Source of the DNA: CALDTK01 sp965215115
GTDB lineage: Bacteria; Bacteroidota; Bacteroidia; Chitinophagales; Saprospiraceae
Assembly (NCBI GenBank): GCA_965215115.1
Contig: OZ244050.1
Location: 3,534,001 to 3,598,000, forward strand
Reading direction: 5' to 3'
DNA: 64,000 nt
The notes beneath the pieces are model-generated. The model made no database searches. It worked only from the letters and a program-made list of their open reading frames with translations, and was not told where the DNA came from. Shown piece by piece: positions 36,079 through 44,320 of the stretch; positions within the stretch are counted from its first letter, which is position 1; every line of letters starts with the position of its first letter. The translations under genes were made by a program, and so were the position numbers.

Positions 36079-37626
36079 TTAGGTGTCCGCACGGGGATTT
36101 GTTCCCGATGTGGACTTCGCAATCGGTAGCGAGACGACCGCGCGCGTACCCTCTCCGAGTTTGCCAACCACGGTAATCTCGCCGCCGTGCAATTCGACGA
36201 TCCGCTTCGAGAGCGCGAGCCCAATGCCGAGCCCTGCGAACTCCTGCACCCCGTGGAGGCGCTGGAAGATTTCGAAGAGCTTCTCGGTGTGCTGGGCCTC
36301 GAAGCCCACGCCCTGGTCCTGGATCTCGACGTAGCAGTAGTCCCCCTCGGGGGCCCCGCTCGTGATGGTGATCGGCGAGGCCGGCATGTCGCGACTGAAT
36401 TTGATCGCGTTGGAGATTAGGTGGGCGAAGAGCGTCTCGAGCAGCGCGCTACGCCCGATGACCACCGGGAGGGGGCCGACGGTGATCCTGTCGGCGGCAT
36501 GGGCGAACTGGCTAGCGACCACGCCGGTCACCACGGCGTGCAGATCGACTGATTGCGCCTCGGTGAGTATGGTCGGGAGGCGGCTGTAGTCCACCATCCC
36601 CTGGATCATGCCGGCGAGCTTCTGGACGCTCTGCCGCGCGAAGGTGGCGTACTGTTGCTCATCCTCGTTGAGGCGCTCGTCGATGGAGTCGAGCAGGAGG
36701 GTCATGAAACTCTCGATGTGGCGCACGGGCGCCCGCAGGTCGTGCGAGATGGTGTAGGTGAACTTCTCGAGTTCGCGGCGCGCGGCGGCCGCCTCGCGGG
36801 TGGCGAGGATCTCGTCTTCGACGCTCACGATCATGGAGGCCAGGCCGTGCGAGCCCCGGGGATTGGTCTGGCTGATGACCCAGGCGTTGACGAGGACTTC
36901 GCGGCCGCGTTCGGTGAGGAGCCGGAAGTCCCCTTCCCAGTGTGTCACCCCGGCCTGGGACAGGGCGGTGCCGACCGAGGCTAGGGTGTGGTGGTCGTCG
37001 GGGTGGACGTGTCGCAGGAAGAGTTCGTGGGAGGGGGTTTGCGTGCGGTCGGTGATCCCGAGCAGCGCGTACATGCCGTCGTTCCAGATAAGCTTGGGGC
37101 TGTTGATGTCCGGCGTGATCGAGACACCGACCTGCGGGGCCGCCCACACGAGGCTCTCGAGCATGCTGGTCGGCGTGAATGGCTTGTGCGGTCTGCCGTT
37201 CGGCCCCTGGACCTCGAGCATGATGACGGCCCCGAGGGAGGGCGAGCGCCGGGGCGGGAGGGGCTGGGCCGAGACGACGCAGCGGAACCAGGTTTGGTTG
37301 AGGTCCGAGACCAGGGCCCGGACGCGGGCCGATCTGCCGGCGGTGAGGTCGGCGAGGCCGGCTTCGAGCTCGGCCCCGAGTTCGGCTTCGGGGAGCATCT
37401 TGTAGTGCTCCTTCAGGAAAAAACGCGTGGCGTCCCGCTCGATACCGAAGAAGGCGCGCGCTGCCTGATTGAAGGCGATCGTGGGCTCATCGAAGTCGGA
37501 CACGACGAGCACGGGGGCCGTCAGTAGATCGTAGGCCGCCATCAGGGCGGCGTCCCCGGCGGTGAGCAGGACGCCCTTGCGTTCAACCGGTTTCGGCGGT
37601 GAGTTCGGCTGGGTTTCGGGGTCCAC
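36079..37626 (-). CDS. PAS-domain sensor histidine kinase
   Basis: 515 residues from a GTG start and no membrane segment, so a cytosolic sensor. It has two PAS-like modules (about 25-140 and 150-275), HisKA with phospho-acceptor His in YTISHDLRAP (near 295), and a HATPase domain with LISNAIKFS, DQGVGFE and GLGIGLALSK. The layout resembles the Rcp1-partner kinases. Partner of the adjacent response regulator; the signal is unknown. Confidence 0.9.
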   Translation of the reverse strand: MDPETQPNSPPKPVERKGVLLTAGDAALMAAYDLLTAPVLVVSDFDEPTIAFNQAARAFFGIERDATRFFLKEHYKMLPEAELGAELEAGLADLTAGRSARVRALVSDLNQTWFRCVVSAQPLPPRRSPSLGAVIMLEVQGPNGRPHKPFTPTSMLESLVWAAPQVGVSITPDINSPKLIWNDGMYALLGITDRTQTPSHELFLRHVHPDDHHTLASVGTALSQAGVTHWEGDFRLLTERGREVLVNAWVISQTNPRGSHGLASMIVSVEDEILATREAAAARRELEKFTYTISHDLRAPVRHIESFMTLLLDSIDERLNEDEQQYATFARQSVQKLAGMIQGMVDYSRLPTILTEAQSVDLHAVVTGVVASQFAHAADRITVGPLPVVIGRSALLETLFAHLISNAIKFSRDMPASPITITSGAPEGDYCYVEIQDQGVGFEAQHTEKLFEIFQRLHGVQEFAGLGIGLALSKRIVELHGGEITVVGKLGEGTRAVVSLPIAKSTSGTNPRADT

Positions 37627-37737
37627 GGGTTTTGGTTCTTTGGGGCGGGGCGGGCACTACGGTACACAACCCCGAAACCTGCCCACTTGCTCACGACACA
37701 CGACGGATCACGGTTGTTGGAGCCTGTAGCCTCCTTG

Positions 37738-38592
37738 TTACGTGGGCTCCGTCGAGCGACGCCCCCCCGTGAACCTGCTCGCGAGTTCGGTGCCGAGCGC
37801 GGGGTAGGTTTTGGCGAAAGCCTCCGGGAAGTCGAGCCGCAGGACCTGCGCAACGGCCAAGTCGTCGACGACCGGGAGGCCGATCGCGTCGACGACCCAA
37901 CTACCGGGTCTCCCGAGTGCGGCGTCGAGCATCTCCGCGGTGGTCGGGGTGGGCGGTCGAGCGGCGGTGGCTCCGTGGAGGAACAGTTCGAACGCGCGGG
38001 CCCACTCGTAGAGCGCGATGTTGAAGTACTCCTGCGGGTCGAGGGTCGCGGGGAGGGCCTGGTGGAGGGACAGCATGATGACGCCGTCCTCGGCGAAGAG
38101 CTCACTTGCGTGAAAAACGCGCGGGTACTGCGGACTGGGGAAGGGGTGCTTGTACACGACCACGTTCTCGAACGGAGCGGGGATGATGAGTTTTGGCGAA
38201 AGCCCAATCGAGATACGCGCGACCTGCGCGGCGAGCAGGGCCTCGACATCGGCGGGGAGGGCGTCGTCGCCGAGGCCCTGGGGCTTGAAGTCCAGTCCCA
38301 TGAGCGTGAGGGCGGTACGTTGGCGCAGGGCCAGTCGATCGGGTGCCGACAGCTGGCTGTACCAGCGGGGCTGCTTCACGTCGAGGAGTTCGGTGATGCG
38401 GCCGTCGAGGTCGACGGGGTAGCGCGTGTAGTACGCCCAGTCGAGCTCGGGCTTGAAGACGAACCCCAGGGCAAGGAGGATGATGAACGGCACGGACCAC
38501 AGGCCCACGCCGCCGTCGTCGTAGAGGAAGGCGTAGACGAGGGGCGCCGCGGCGAGGAGGCCGAGGGCAACCAGGAGGAGACGGACGGGCAT
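37738..38592 (-). CDS. MtfA-like (M90) protein with degraded zinc site
   Basis: 284 residues from ATG 38592. Two N-terminal membrane helices are followed by a region that resembles MtfA peptidases: a predicted helical part, PAPFENVVVYKHPF, GVIMLSL, then FNIALYEWARAFEL exactly where MtfA has the zinc motif NxxxHExxH. Here HExxH is replaced by YEWAR, so both His ligands are gone and activity is unlikely. Two main-form hairpin elements lie in the gene (37809-37822, 38191-38204). The family call rests on pattern and could be wrong. Confidence 0.6.
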   Translation of the reverse strand: MPVRLLLVALGLLAAAPLVYAFLYDDGGVGLWSVPFIILLALGFVFKPELDWAYYTRYPVDLDGRITELLDVKQPRWYSQLSAPDRLALRQRTALTLMGLDFKPQGLGDDALPADVEALLAAQVARISIGLSPKLIIPAPFENVVVYKHPFPSPQYPRVFHASELFAEDGVIMLSLHQALPATLDPQEYFNIALYEWARAFELFLHGATAARPPTPTTAEMLDAALGRPGSWVVDAIGLPVVDDLAVAQVLRLDFPEAFAKTYPALGTELASRFTGGRRSTEPT

Positions 38593-38672
38593 GCGGGTGG
38601 GGGGGCTTGGGGCTCGGCGCAAAGAAAGTCGTCGAATTGGGCTCGGACCCTTGCGCGACCGCGGCGGGCACC

Positions 38673-38680
38673 TATATTTG
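38673..38680 (+). promoter_or_regulatory. promoter of tRNA-Phe
   Basis: TATATTTG (perfect TAnnTTTG) with TTG at 38651-38653, 19 bases upstream: the full Bacteroidota promoter layout, 33 bases before the tRNA. Confidence 0.75.
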
Positions 38681-38712
38681 CGGCCGCTTCGGGCTAGGGC
38701 CCGCGGCCAAAC

Positions 38713-38785
38713 GGCGCGATAGCTCAGTTGGTAGAGCACACGACTGAAAATCGTGGTGTCGGCAGTTCAAATCTGCCTCGTGCCA
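38713..38785 (+). tRNA. tRNA-Phe (anticodon GAA)
   Basis: A 73-nt cloverleaf: acceptor GGCGCGA/TCGTGCC with one G-T pair, D arm AGCTCAGTTGGTAGAGC, anticodon loop CTGAAAA with GAA, T arm GGCAGTTCAAATCTGCC, discriminator A. CCA is not encoded. A promoter and a terminator flank it, so it is an independent unit. Confidence 0.96.
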
Positions 38786-38790
38786 CCCGG

Positions 38791-38823
38791 AAGCCCCCAG
38801 ACGGAAACGCCTGGGGGCTTTGT
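38791..38823 (+). terminator. terminator after tRNA-Phe
   Basis: AAGCCCCCAG/CTGGGGGCTT perfect 10-bp stem (38791-38800 with 38811-38820) followed by TGTG; starts 6 bases after the tRNA. Confidence 0.75.
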
Positions 38824-38833
38824 GCTGACGGGC

Positions 38834-39472
38834 TCAGGTGCTCGTGTCCTCGGCGCGCCAGCGTACGTACTTACTGGACGCCGCGTCGTAGCGACGTACG
38901 ACCCGCGCGGGATTCCCGACCACGACGCAGAAGTCCGGAACGTCCTTCGTGACCACGGCCCCGGCCGCGACGACGACGTTGCGGCCGACGGTCACGCCCG
39001 CGAGCACCACCGCCCCGGCACCAAGCCACGAGCCCGGCCCGACGACGATCGGCGAGACGTAGACACCCTGGTCTTTGATCGGTCGGGAGATGTCCTCGTA
39101 GTTGTGGTTGAGCGCCGAGAGGACGACGTTTTGCGCCAGGAGCACATCGTCCCCGATGTGCGCCGGCCCGATAATCACCGACCCCAGTCCGATCAGGGAG
39201 GCGTGGCCGATGAGGACATCGCCCATGACGTTGTTGACGAGGCAGTTGTCCTCGATGATGGCCTTCGGCGCGAGCACGAAAGCGTGGAAGGGCACGGTGT
39301 CCATGCGGGCGGTACCGCGGATGGTACCCTTGCGACTGTGCACGAAACGATTGAGCAAGTTGCGCACCCACCAACGCGGACGGTAGTCATCCCTCGGGAA
39401 GATCGCGCGGTGGGCGAGCTGCTTACCGCGGGGCGACTGCTTGACCCAAGCTTTGATATCGGTGATCGCCAT
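38834..39472 (-). CDS. hexapeptide-repeat acyltransferase
   Basis: 212 residues with a left-handed beta-helix built from hexapeptide repeats (for example IIEDNCLVNNVMGDVLIG and VVVAAGAVVTKDV), ending in the VVVGNPARVVRRY segment of the maltose/galactoside O-acetyltransferase group. The catalytic His is probably in LNHNYEDI. It would transfer an acyl group from acyl-CoA to a sugar or surface glycan; the substrate is open. A short copy of the G-rich minisatellite lies just upstream (39483-39505). Confidence 0.85.
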   Translation of the reverse strand: MAITDIKAWVKQSPRGKQLAHRAIFPRDDYRPRWWVRNLLNRFVHSRKGTIRGTARMDTVPFHAFVLAPKAIIEDNCLVNNVMGDVLIGHASLIGLGSVIIGPAHIGDDVLLAQNVVLSALNHNYEDISRPIKDQGVYVSPIVVGPGSWLGAGAVVLAGVTVGRNVVVAAGAVVTKDVPDFCVVVGNPARVVRRYDAASSKYVRWRAEDTST

Positions 39473-39518
39473 TGCAATTTTTGGTGCGGGGTGCCTGGGT
39501 GCCTACCGCACCGCCCGC

Positions 39519-41699
39519 CTACTTGCCGAGCGGCACCATGACTACGGTCGCCAAGGGTGGCAACTTTAGTTCCAAACTGTAGGGTTGGCCCTGCCAGGAC
39601 ATCGGCTCGGCGTCGCGGATGGCGCGGGGCTTGACGCCGCTGCCGCCGTAGCGCTTCTCGTCGCTGTTGAGGACGATCTCCCAGCGGCCCTCGCCCGGGA
39701 GGCCGACGCGGTAGGGCGAGCGGACCACGGGGGTGAAGTTGTGGATGATCGCGACGCTCTGCCCCGCGTCGTGGCCGTGGCGCAGGTAGCTCAGCGTCGA
39801 GCCCTCGGCGTCGCCGCCCTCGATCCACTGGAAGCCCCCGGGCTCGAACTGGCGCTCGTGCATGGCGGCGGTGTCGCGGTAGAACTCGTTAACGGCCTTC
39901 ACCCAGGCGGCCACGCCCTGGTGCATGCCGTGGTCCATGAGGGCCCAGTCGAGGCCCTTCTCGAGGCTCCACTCGGTGGGCTGCCCGAACTCCCCGCCCA
40001 TGAAGAGCAGCTTGGACCCGGGGTGGGTGTACATGTAGCCGAACAGCAGGCGCAGGTTGGCGAACTTCTGCCACTCGTCGCCGGGCATGCGCGTGAGCAG
40101 GGAGCCCTTCCCGTACACGACCTCGTCGTGGCTGAGCGGGAGCATGAAGTTCTCGGAGTCCTTGTAGACCGCCGAGAAGGTAATTTGATTGTGGTGGTAC
40201 TTGCGGTAGATCGGGTCGAAGCCAAAGAACTTCAGGGTGTCGTGCATCCACCCCATCATCCACTTCTGCCCGAAGCCGAGGCCCCCGGCGTAGACCGGCT
40301 TCGAGACCCCGGAGTAGCTGGTCGACTCCTCGGCGACGGTGGCCGTGTCGGGGAAGTGCTCGTAGACGGCCGAGTTGAACTCCTGCAGGAAGGCGATGGC
40401 CTCGAGGTTCTCGTTGCCGCCGTGGACGTTCGGCTCCCACCCACCGGGCTGGCGGGAGTAGTCGAGGTACAGCATCGAGGCCACCGCGTCGACGCGGAGT
40501 CCGTCGGCGTGGTACTGGTCGAGCCAAAACAGCGCGTTCGAGATAAGGAAGCTCTTGACCTCCGGGCGGCCGTAGTTGAAGATGCGGCTCTTCCAGTCCG
40601 GGTGGTACCCCTTGCGCTCGTCGGCGTGGTCGTAGAGGTGCGTGCCGTCGAAGTGGTGCAAGCCGAACGAGTCCTCCGGGAAGTGGCTCGGGACCCAGTC
40701 CAGGATCACGCCGATGCCCGCCTGGTGGAGGCGATCCACGAGGTAGGCGAAGTCCTCCGGGACGCCGAAGCGACTGGTGGGCGCGAAGTACCCCAGTACC
40801 TGGTAGCCCCAGCTCGGGAAGTACGGGTGCTCCATGACGGGCATCATCTCCACGTGCGTGAAGCCCATGTGCTGGATGTAGGGCACGAGTTCATCGGCGA
40901 GCTCGCGGTAGCTGAGGCTCTCCGTACCGCCGTGCTTCTTGCGCCACGACCCGACGTGGAGTTCGTAGACGCTCATCGGGGACTGGAGGCTGTTCTTGGC
41001 GTGGCGCTCCTTCATCCACGCCTCGTCCTGCCACGCGTAGGGGCGGGTCTCCTGGTGCCAGACGATACTGGCGGTGTTGGGCGGCAGCTCGCAGTATCGG
41101 GCGAAGGGGTCGGCCTTCTCGAGGTCGCCGCCGTGGGCCCCGGTGATGGCGTACTTGTAGAGCACCCCGTGGCCGACATCCGGGAGGAACCCTTCCCATA
41201 CCCCGGAGCTGTCCCAACGTGCCGAGAGGGGGTTGGCGCCGCGGTCCCAGTCGTTGAACTGCCCGATGACGCTCACGGCCTGCGCCGACGGTGCCCAGAC
41301 GGCGAAGTAGGTGCCGGCCTCGCCGCCGACGGTGGCGGCGTGGCTGCCGAGTTTGTCGTACAGGCGGTGGTGCTTGCCCTCGCGGAAGAGGTGAATGTCG
41401 AAGTCGGTGAAGCGACTGTAGTGCGCCGACTGGTCCGCCTGCCCTGCGTCCGGTGCGGCTTTGGCCTTGGGTGCCTTCTTGGCTACCGACTTACTGGTTG
41501 CCTTGCCGACTGCCTTACCGGCTGCCCCGGCGCTTGACTTCGGGCTCGACTTTGCGGCTGATGTTTCGGCTGGTTTCGCAGCTGTCTTGGTCTTCGTCGC
41601 GGGTGTCTTTGCGGACTTTGCGTCTTTCGTGGGTTTAGCGGAGGCCTTGGTGGATTTGTCGGATTCGGGGGTGTTGCTAGACTTAGGTCCGGAGGGCAT
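39519..41699 (-). CDS. glgB: 1,4-alpha-glucan branching enzyme GlgB with Lys/Ala-rich N-terminal tail
   Basis: 726 residues. Residues 1 to about 95 are an unusual low-complexity tail rich in Lys, Ala, Ser and Thr. Then come a CBM48 domain (DFDIHLFREGKHHRLYDKLGSH), the GH13 barrel with catalytic Asp in DGLRVDAV (near 404), Glu in AEESTS (near 456) and SHDEVVYGKGS (near 521), and a C-terminal beta domain. It makes alpha-1,6 branches in glycogen. The next gene upstream encodes a stand-alone CBM48 protein, pointing to a glycogen locus. No hairpin element occurs in the gene. Confidence 0.94.
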   Translation of the reverse strand: MPSGPKSSNTPESDKSTKASAKPTKDAKSAKTPATKTKTAAKPAETSAAKSSPKSSAGAAGKAVGKATSKSVAKKAPKAKAAPDAGQADQSAHYSRFTDFDIHLFREGKHHRLYDKLGSHAATVGGEAGTYFAVWAPSAQAVSVIGQFNDWDRGANPLSARWDSSGVWEGFLPDVGHGVLYKYAITGAHGGDLEKADPFARYCELPPNTASIVWHQETRPYAWQDEAWMKERHAKNSLQSPMSVYELHVGSWRKKHGGTESLSYRELADELVPYIQHMGFTHVEMMPVMEHPYFPSWGYQVLGYFAPTSRFGVPEDFAYLVDRLHQAGIGVILDWVPSHFPEDSFGLHHFDGTHLYDHADERKGYHPDWKSRIFNYGRPEVKSFLISNALFWLDQYHADGLRVDAVASMLYLDYSRQPGGWEPNVHGGNENLEAIAFLQEFNSAVYEHFPDTATVAEESTSYSGVSKPVYAGGLGFGQKWMMGWMHDTLKFFGFDPIYRKYHHNQITFSAVYKDSENFMLPLSHDEVVYGKGSLLTRMPGDEWQKFANLRLLFGYMYTHPGSKLLFMGGEFGQPTEWSLEKGLDWALMDHGMHQGVAAWVKAVNEFYRDTAAMHERQFEPGGFQWIEGGDAEGSTLSYLRHGHDAGQSVAIIHNFTPVVRSPYRVGLPGEGRWEIVLNSDEKRYGGSGVKPRAIRDAEPMSWQGQPYSLELKLPPLATVVMVPLGK

Positions 41700-41743
41700 A
41701 GGAGGGGGCTTGATGCGAGGGGAAGGTACGGCGGGCGGGGGGA

Positions 41744-41757
41744 GGCTTTCGCCAAAA
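41744..41757 (-). repeat. hairpin element, main form, upstream of glgB
   Basis: GGCTTTCGCCAAAA in the gap between glgB and the CBM48 gene. Its minus-strand TTTT immediately follows the CBM48 terminator and may extend its U tract. Confidence 0.8.
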
Positions 41758-41760
41758 CCA

Positions 41761-41797
41761 ACAAGCCCTCCCCCGCGAAAGTGCGGAGGAGGGCCCG
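41761..41797 (-). terminator. terminator of the CBM48 gene
   Basis: Stem GCCCTCC/GGAGGGC (41765-41771 with 41788-41794) with inner CCGC/GCGG, read on the minus strand into TTGTTGGTTTT. Confidence 0.7.
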
Positions 41798-41840
41798 GGA
41801 GTTATCGTCCGCGCGGGGCGGGCGGCGGGGGTGGAGGGCT

Positions 41841-42149
41841 TTAGGCCGCGGTGTTGACCACGGAGTTCTGGCTCCCGAAGGGCGTGTAGACGTTGCCGTC
41901 GGCCTCGGAGTCGTTGAGCCAGCGCTGGCCGTCGACGAGGTAGCGGAACTCGACGCTCTTGTCGAGCGGCAACTCGACCGTGGCGCTGAAGGTGCCGTCC
42001 TTCTTCTTGGTCATGCTGATCGGGGCGTCGGTGTCCCAGTTGTTGAACTCACCGACGAGCCCGATTTGCTTGCCGTGCACCTCGGCGGCGGGCACGCTGA
42101 AGGTGGCCTTGCACACGGGGCGGGCCTTGAGGAATTGCTTCTTGATCAT
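41841..42149 (-). CDS. stand-alone CBM48/isoamylase early-set protein
   Basis: 102 residues forming essentially one glycogen-binding domain: QIGLVGEFNNWDTDAPISM, KDGTFSATVELP and FRYLVDGQRWLNDSEADG match AMPK-beta/CBM48 domains. It has no signal peptide and no catalytic part. It probably binds glycogen or regulates its enzymes; next to glgB in the same direction, but separated by a terminator. A TAGATTTA element (minus strand 42187-42194) may be its promoter. Confidence 0.88.
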   Translation of the reverse strand: MIKKQFLKARPVCKATFSVPAAEVHGKQIGLVGEFNNWDTDAPISMTKKKDGTFSATVELPLDKSVEFRYLVDGQRWLNDSEADGNVYTPFGSQNSVVNTAA

Positions 42150-42449
42150 GAGAGGGTGATTGGAGTGGATTTAAGGTTTTCGGGGGTAAATCTACGGTCG
42201 CGCGAGCGCATAGCACGCAATTACATAAAGATCACTTGCGCAGCCGTAGTGCTCCGGCGGCTGCCGTGGCCTATATGCCCGTATGTATCGTGCGAGATAA
42301 AGTATCGATAGGCGAGAACGCCGTTCCACGAACGAACCTTCGGAACCGGCCGAAGCCTTTTCGGCAGATCGGTAAGTTGTCGGACGCACGTAAGGGACCA
42401 AGATTACTAGAATTCATGGACGCGGAAGACGGCCGCAACCACGGCAGGA
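42150..42449. other. 300-bp intergenic stretch, no feature found
   Basis: Between the CBM48 gene and the P450 gene. Its G+C is lower than its neighbours. Apart from the possible -7 element near 42187 I see no gene, RNA or strong inverted repeat. Confidence 0.6.
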
Positions 42450-43775
42450 CTAGGTCGGCTGCGTCCCTACCCACACCCCGCCGGCCGGTCGCATCGTCGC
42501 CGAGGCTTCCATCGTGAGGGACTCCGGACCGAACGACGTGAGCCTGTAGCGGTCGACTAACCGCCCGGTCGCGATCTGGAGTTCCATCATCGCGAGGTGC
42601 ACCCCGACGCAGAGTCGGGGCCCGCCGCCGAAGGCGAAATTCGTCGTCGTCTCGCGCTCGAGGTAGCGCTCCGGGCGGAACTCCTCGGGGCGGATAAAAT
42701 TCCTTTCGTTGTGGTGCGCCCCGACGATCGACGCCATGATGGTCTGGCCGGCCTTTACCTCGATGCCGTCGAACGTATCGTCGGCTATCGCGCGTCGGCT
42801 CAGCAGGTAGGCCGGTGGGTAGAGCCGCAGCGCCTCGCGGACCACGGCGGTGAGGACCGGGAGCTCGGTAAGGTGTTTTGCCGAAAGGCCCCCGCTACCC
42901 ACCACCGCGCGCCACTCCTCCCGGACCCTCGACTGCCACCCCCCGTGTCGCGACAGGAGCCACGCGGTGCACGCCAGCGAGATGGCCGTCGTCTCGTGAC
43001 CCGCGAGGATCAGGACCAGGGTCTCGTCTACCAACTGCGCGTCCGACATCTGCGAACCGTCGTCGTAGTGCGACGCGAGCAGCATACTGAGTAGGTCGTC
43101 GAAGTCCCCCGGGCGCTCGCGGTGTTCGCGGATCTGGCGCCCGAGGATCTCGATCGTGCGCGCGTTCTCGGCGTCGGCGCCTCTGCGCGAGTTGGTGAGC
43201 CGCCGCCAGGGCTTGAGGAGCGGCTGTCGCAACTCCCTGGCGAAGTCGTCCTGGCCGAGCTCGACGGAGTGCGCGACGGTGTGCAGTTCGGCCGGGGTGA
43301 TCCGCCCGCTGAACAGTACGCGCGCCATGATCTGCAGCGCGAGCGGGAGGGTCGTGCCGTAGACCTCCCAGGCGCCGCCGGCGGGGACCTCCGCGACCCA
43401 CGCACTTACCTCCGCGTCGACGGTCGCGACGAGGCCGGCGAGGCGCTCGCGGTGGAACCCCGGGGAGATGAGGCGGCGCTGCCCGCGCCAGTAGTCGCCG
43501 TCGACGGTGAGGAGGCCCTTGCCGATGTAGCTGGCCAGCAGCTCGGTGACGATCTCGGACTTGGCGTAGTTGCGCTGGTTCGTCCGCAGGATGTGGTCGA
43601 TGAAGTCGGCGCGCTCGGTGACGAGGGTCCAGTGGCGTCCGCCGGTGAAGAGCTCGTACGTGTCCCCGTGTCGCGCGCGGAACAGGTCGAAGCTCCCGAG
43701 CGGGGAGGTGGGGTAGCGCAGGCCGCGGTAGGTGGACAGGAGGGGATTGACGCGGGGGGTGGACCTGGTGGGCAT
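42450..43775 (-). CDS. cytochrome P450
   Basis: 441 residues from ATG 43775; a GTG at 43817 would add 14 residues. It has the I-helix AGHETT (near 257), the ExxR of REALRLYPP, and the heme loop FGGGPRLCVG with the Cys ligand near residue 388. It has no membrane anchor. P450s of this type in Bacteroidota often hydroxylate fatty acids or terpenoids; no redox partner or biosynthetic genes are adjacent, so the substrate is open. A GCC-type hairpin element lies at 42876-42889. Confidence 0.94.
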   Translation of the reverse strand: MPTRSTPRVNPLLSTYRGLRYPTSPLGSFDLFRARHGDTYELFTGGRHWTLVTERADFIDHILRTNQRNYAKSEIVTELLASYIGKGLLTVDGDYWRGQRRLISPGFHRERLAGLVATVDAEVSAWVAEVPAGGAWEVYGTTLPLALQIMARVLFSGRITPAELHTVAHSVELGQDDFARELRQPLLKPWRRLTNSRRGADAENARTIEILGRQIREHRERPGDFDDLLSMLLASHYDDGSQMSDAQLVDETLVLILAGHETTAISLACTAWLLSRHGGWQSRVREEWRAVVGSGGLSAKHLTELPVLTAVVREALRLYPPAYLLSRRAIADDTFDGIEVKAGQTIMASIVGAHHNERNFIRPEEFRPERYLERETTTNFAFGGGPRLCVGVHLAMMELQIATGRLVDRYRLTSFGPESLTMEASATMRPAGGVWVGTQPT

Positions 43776-43847
43776 GCGAGCGTGGGCGGGTGTGGGCGCA
43801 AGTTCGCCCGTATGCACGACGATCGCGCCCCGCGGCGGGCCATCCGT

Positions 43848-44150
43848 TTAGCTCCCGGCAAACGGGGTCCCGAACACACCTACCGCCAGCTCGACCCAGA
43901 CGAGCAGGAACAGCAAGAGCGCCCCGCCGATGGCCAGGAGGCGAGCGGTGCGGCCGCGGATCGTACGCCACGCCAGGTCGACCCCGAAGGCGAGCGACAG
44001 CAGGAGCGAGCCCATCACGACGAAGTCGAAGCCGGTCCACTTGACCTCGTCGGTGAACAGTTGCGCGACGGCCGGCAGGAGCAGGGGCGTGAGGGCGAAG
44101 AGCGCGAGGCAAGTAGCGCGGCGGCTGGTGAGACTAGTAGCTTGAGCCAT
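43848..44150 (-). CDS. small hypothetical membrane protein
   Basis: 100 residues from ATG 44150 with three hydrophobic helices (for example MGSLLLSLAFGVDLAW and LLAIGGALLLFLLVWVELAVG). No family recognised. Divergent from the DnaE gene; the 170-bp region between holds a GCTTTG/CAAAGC hairpin (44161-44177). Confidence 0.65.
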   Translation of the reverse strand: MAQATSLTSRRATCLALFALTPLLLPAVAQLFTDEVKWTGFDFVVMGSLLLSLAFGVDLAWRTIRGRTARLLAIGGALLLFLLVWVELAVGVFGTPFAGS

Positions 44151-44320
44151 TTTTGAAAGTGCTTTGTATCGCAAAGCAAACCCTTGCTTCGCACTCCTGC
44201 AATACCCTCTGCACTTTTTTCTCATCGTCCGGAAGAGCACCCTTGAGATGTCCACACTTCAAACTTTCTGTGTTATTACTGCGTAAGCTTGCACGACCCG
44301 AGAATCGAGGTGCCCCCGCC

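Noticed and set aside
39585..41537. Long plus-strand frame opposite glgB
   Set aside because: Shadow of a clearly conserved gene with all GH13 motifs.
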